This document shows positions 28,507-29,643 of a stretch of 29,643 nucleotides of DNA, in pieces. Position 1 is the stretch's first letter. Each line of letters starts with the position of its first letter. Below the pieces are notes generated by a model that ran no database searches, had not been told where the DNA came from, and was given only the letters and a program-made list of their open reading frames with translations. This DNA comes from a virus: the IMG/VR virus record IMGVR_UViG_3300027901_000440, positions 1 through 29,643 of that record; one strand, written 5' to 3'. The translations under genes were made by a program, and so were the position numbers.

Positions 28507-29081
28507 GTCCACTCGAATACATCGAAGAGGGAATCAAAGAAGGTGACTGGGAAAAGGTTTGTGAGGGATATGAACGGCTGACGGGCACTGCCCTGCCTTT
28601 GCCAGTAGATCGACCGGGAGAAGTGCGGAAAGCCCATGAAGCTCTACAGCAAATAGTCACTATCGCTTCCGAGATTCTGCCTGTTGGTGAGACAGTGGTG
28701 CAATGGACCATGGTTGAGCCAGAGAAAAAGAAACGGGGTCGTCCCAAGGGGAGTGGAAAGAAAAAAACCAAGAAGAAAGTTACCATCGAGGAAGATGATC
28801 CGACACTACAATTGGATGACAATGCGAAAACGGCAGTGCAGAAGGAAACTGGTGGCACTCGACTGATTACCAACGAGCCTGATCCAGACGAAGTAGAAAA
28901 GAACAGGGTTAAAGCCGAGAAGGCAAAGAAAAATAAGGTCCAACTGGGTCGCATAGCAGCACGCAAATACAAGGTCAAATGCAACGAATGTGACGGAACG
29001 TTTGAGTCAGACCGCAAATGTGGCGAAATAGGTCAAAAGTGTCCTGCGTGTCTCAAGAAAAAAAAGAGTAGGTTCTCTTAA
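28503..29081 (+). CDS. AT-hook/zinc-ribbon protein
   Basis: A 192-aa protein starting in an ATGA overlap with the gene upstream. N-terminal helical domain (SPLEYIEEGIKEGDWEKVCEGYERLTG...EALQQIVTIASEILP), then a basic AT-hook-like segment (KKKRGRPKGSGKKKTKKK), an acidic stretch and KNRVKAEKAKKNK. The C-terminal zinc ribbon is KCNECDGTFESDRKCGEIGQKCPACLKKKK. The AT-hook binds the minor groove of A/T DNA. The modular structure suggests a DNA-associated phage protein; its exact role is not known to me. It ends in TAATG with the helicase gene. Confidence 0.75.
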   Translation: MSPLEYIEEGIKEGDWEKVCEGYERLTGTALPLPVDRPGEVRKAHEALQQIVTIASEILPVGETVVQWTMVEPEKKKRGRPKGSGKKKTKKKVTIEEDDPTLQLDDNAKTAVQKETGGTRLITNEPDPDEVEKNRVKAEKAKKNKVQLGRIAARKYKVKCNECDGTFESDRKCGEIGQKCPACLKKKKSRFS

Positions 29082-29643
29082 TGGGCGCAAAGGCAAACGC
29101 AATTCTACAAGATGCGGGCATGGAGCGGGCAGTCCTAGCTGGGATCACCACGCACGGTGCCGACTGCTTCTTTGAGGTTGAAGACATTCTTGGTGTCAAG
29201 GACTTCTATTGGCCTTGCAACCAAGAACTATTCAACATCTTGTCTCACTTGGTACACCACGAAGATGCAAAAACATTCGACATCCCCAATATACAAACAG
29301 CGGCCAAAGTGCTAGGACACAACGATTTTGTCAACGGCGGCAAGCACTCTGAATATCTAGATGCTGTTGTCGAAGAGGTGGGCTCATCCAAAAACAATGT
29401 TCGGTCACTTGTTGTCGCCATTTACAAACTATCGTTAGCTCGCCGTGGTTATCTTGCTGCCCAAGCAGTACAGAACAATCTCAGGAAAGTCACTGGCGCA
29501 GAAGATGTAGATACCATCATCGGTCAGATTGAAGAACCGATATTTGAATTCACGAGCCAAATTGTATCTCAGAGTGCCGGTGTGGTCTCTCTGGGACAAA
29601 GATTTAAGCATGTCATGTCTGCGTTGGCCGAAACACCACAAGA
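29081..29643 (+). CDS. DnaB-like replicative helicase, N-terminal part (runs off the window)
   Basis: The frame opens at ATG 29081 (TAATG overlap) and is still open at 29643, giving 187 residues. ERAVLAGITTHGADCFFEVEDILGVKDFYWPCNQELFNILSHL is the DnaB N-terminal helical domain pattern, followed by IPNIQTAAKVLG and a helical linker (SLARRGYLAAQAVQNNLRKV...DTIIGQIEEPIFEF). The sequence ends in FKHVMSALAETPQ, where DnaB proteins begin their RecA-fold ATPase with the 'G...G...LD' strand. The ATPase motifs lie outside the window, so the call rests on the N-terminal domain. Confidence 0.85.
   Translation, partial: MGAKANAILQDAGMERAVLAGITTHGADCFFEVEDILGVKDFYWPCNQELFNILSHLVHHEDAKTFDIPNIQTAAKVLGHNDFVNGGKHSEYLDAVVEEVGSSKNNVRSLVVAIYKLSLARRGYLAAQAVQNNLRKVTGAEDVDTIIGQIEEPIFEFTSQIVSQSAGVVSLGQRFKHVMSALAETPQ

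Overview
The window is a stretch of a tailed-phage genome (or a very recent prophage). It is densely packed with short genes that mostly run on the + strand, joined by ATGA, TAATG or TGATG stop/start overlaps. It encodes nucleotide-metabolism and replication functions (IMP dehydrogenase-like enzyme, ThyX, class II ribonucleotide reductase, dCMP-deaminase-like enzyme, RecA/UvsX-like recombinase, RNase HI, Cas4/RecB-like nuclease, DnaB-like helicase N-terminus), a phage sigma factor and many small phage-type proteins. Two lipoproteins, one with the N-terminal lipobox plus C-terminal membrane helix of a unimolecular spanin, point to a diderm (Gram-negative-type) host. I cannot name the phage or host. 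No head, tail or packaging genes are visible.

Layout. 1-6.3 kb: end of a BRCT protein, an IMPDH/GMPR-family enzyme, an HNH endonuclease, many small unknown proteins (including a DUF2997-like protein and a possible histone-fold protein), a tRNA-like element with a shortened anticodon arm, a structured intergenic RNA candidate and peptide deformylase. 6.3-9.3 kb: an AT-rich cassette of a nonsense-interrupted small gene, homing-endonuclease-like gene 1 (HEG1), a BrxL-like AAA+ protein lacking its C-terminal Lon-like domain, and a DNA methyltransferase. 9.3-14.6 kb: ThyX with an HNH intein inside its active-site motif, HEG2, tyrosine recombinase, ClpP-like protease, sigma factor and a lipoprotein, ending in a strong intrinsic terminator. 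14.7-21.5 kb: exported trypsin-like protease, HD hydrolase, class II RNR with a LAGLIDADG intein, phosphoesterase, NUMOD4-HNH endonuclease and Cas4-like nuclease. 21.5-29.6 kb: zinc ribbon, RNase HI, u-spanin candidate, HEG3, FmdB-like zinc ribbon with a homopolymer frameshift, small proteins, RecA, deaminase, VSR-fold endonuclease, HEG4, a second homopolymer-frameshifted gene, an AT-hook/zinc-ribbon protein and the start of a DnaB-like helicase.

Two themes stand out. First, mobile endonucleases are dense: four paralogous HEGs (6548, 11084, 22656, 27444), two HNH genes (1604, 19972), a VSR-fold enzyme (27089) and two inteins with different endonuclease types. AT-rich sequence spills past several of them into neighbouring genes, as co-conversion during homing would produce, and genes next to three of the four HEGs carry lesions. 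Second, the BrxL-like/methyltransferase pair sits behind HEG1 with translational coupling throughout. It looks like a minimal BREX-derived two-gene module and is the best candidate here for an undescribed system (defence against competing phages, or anti-restriction).
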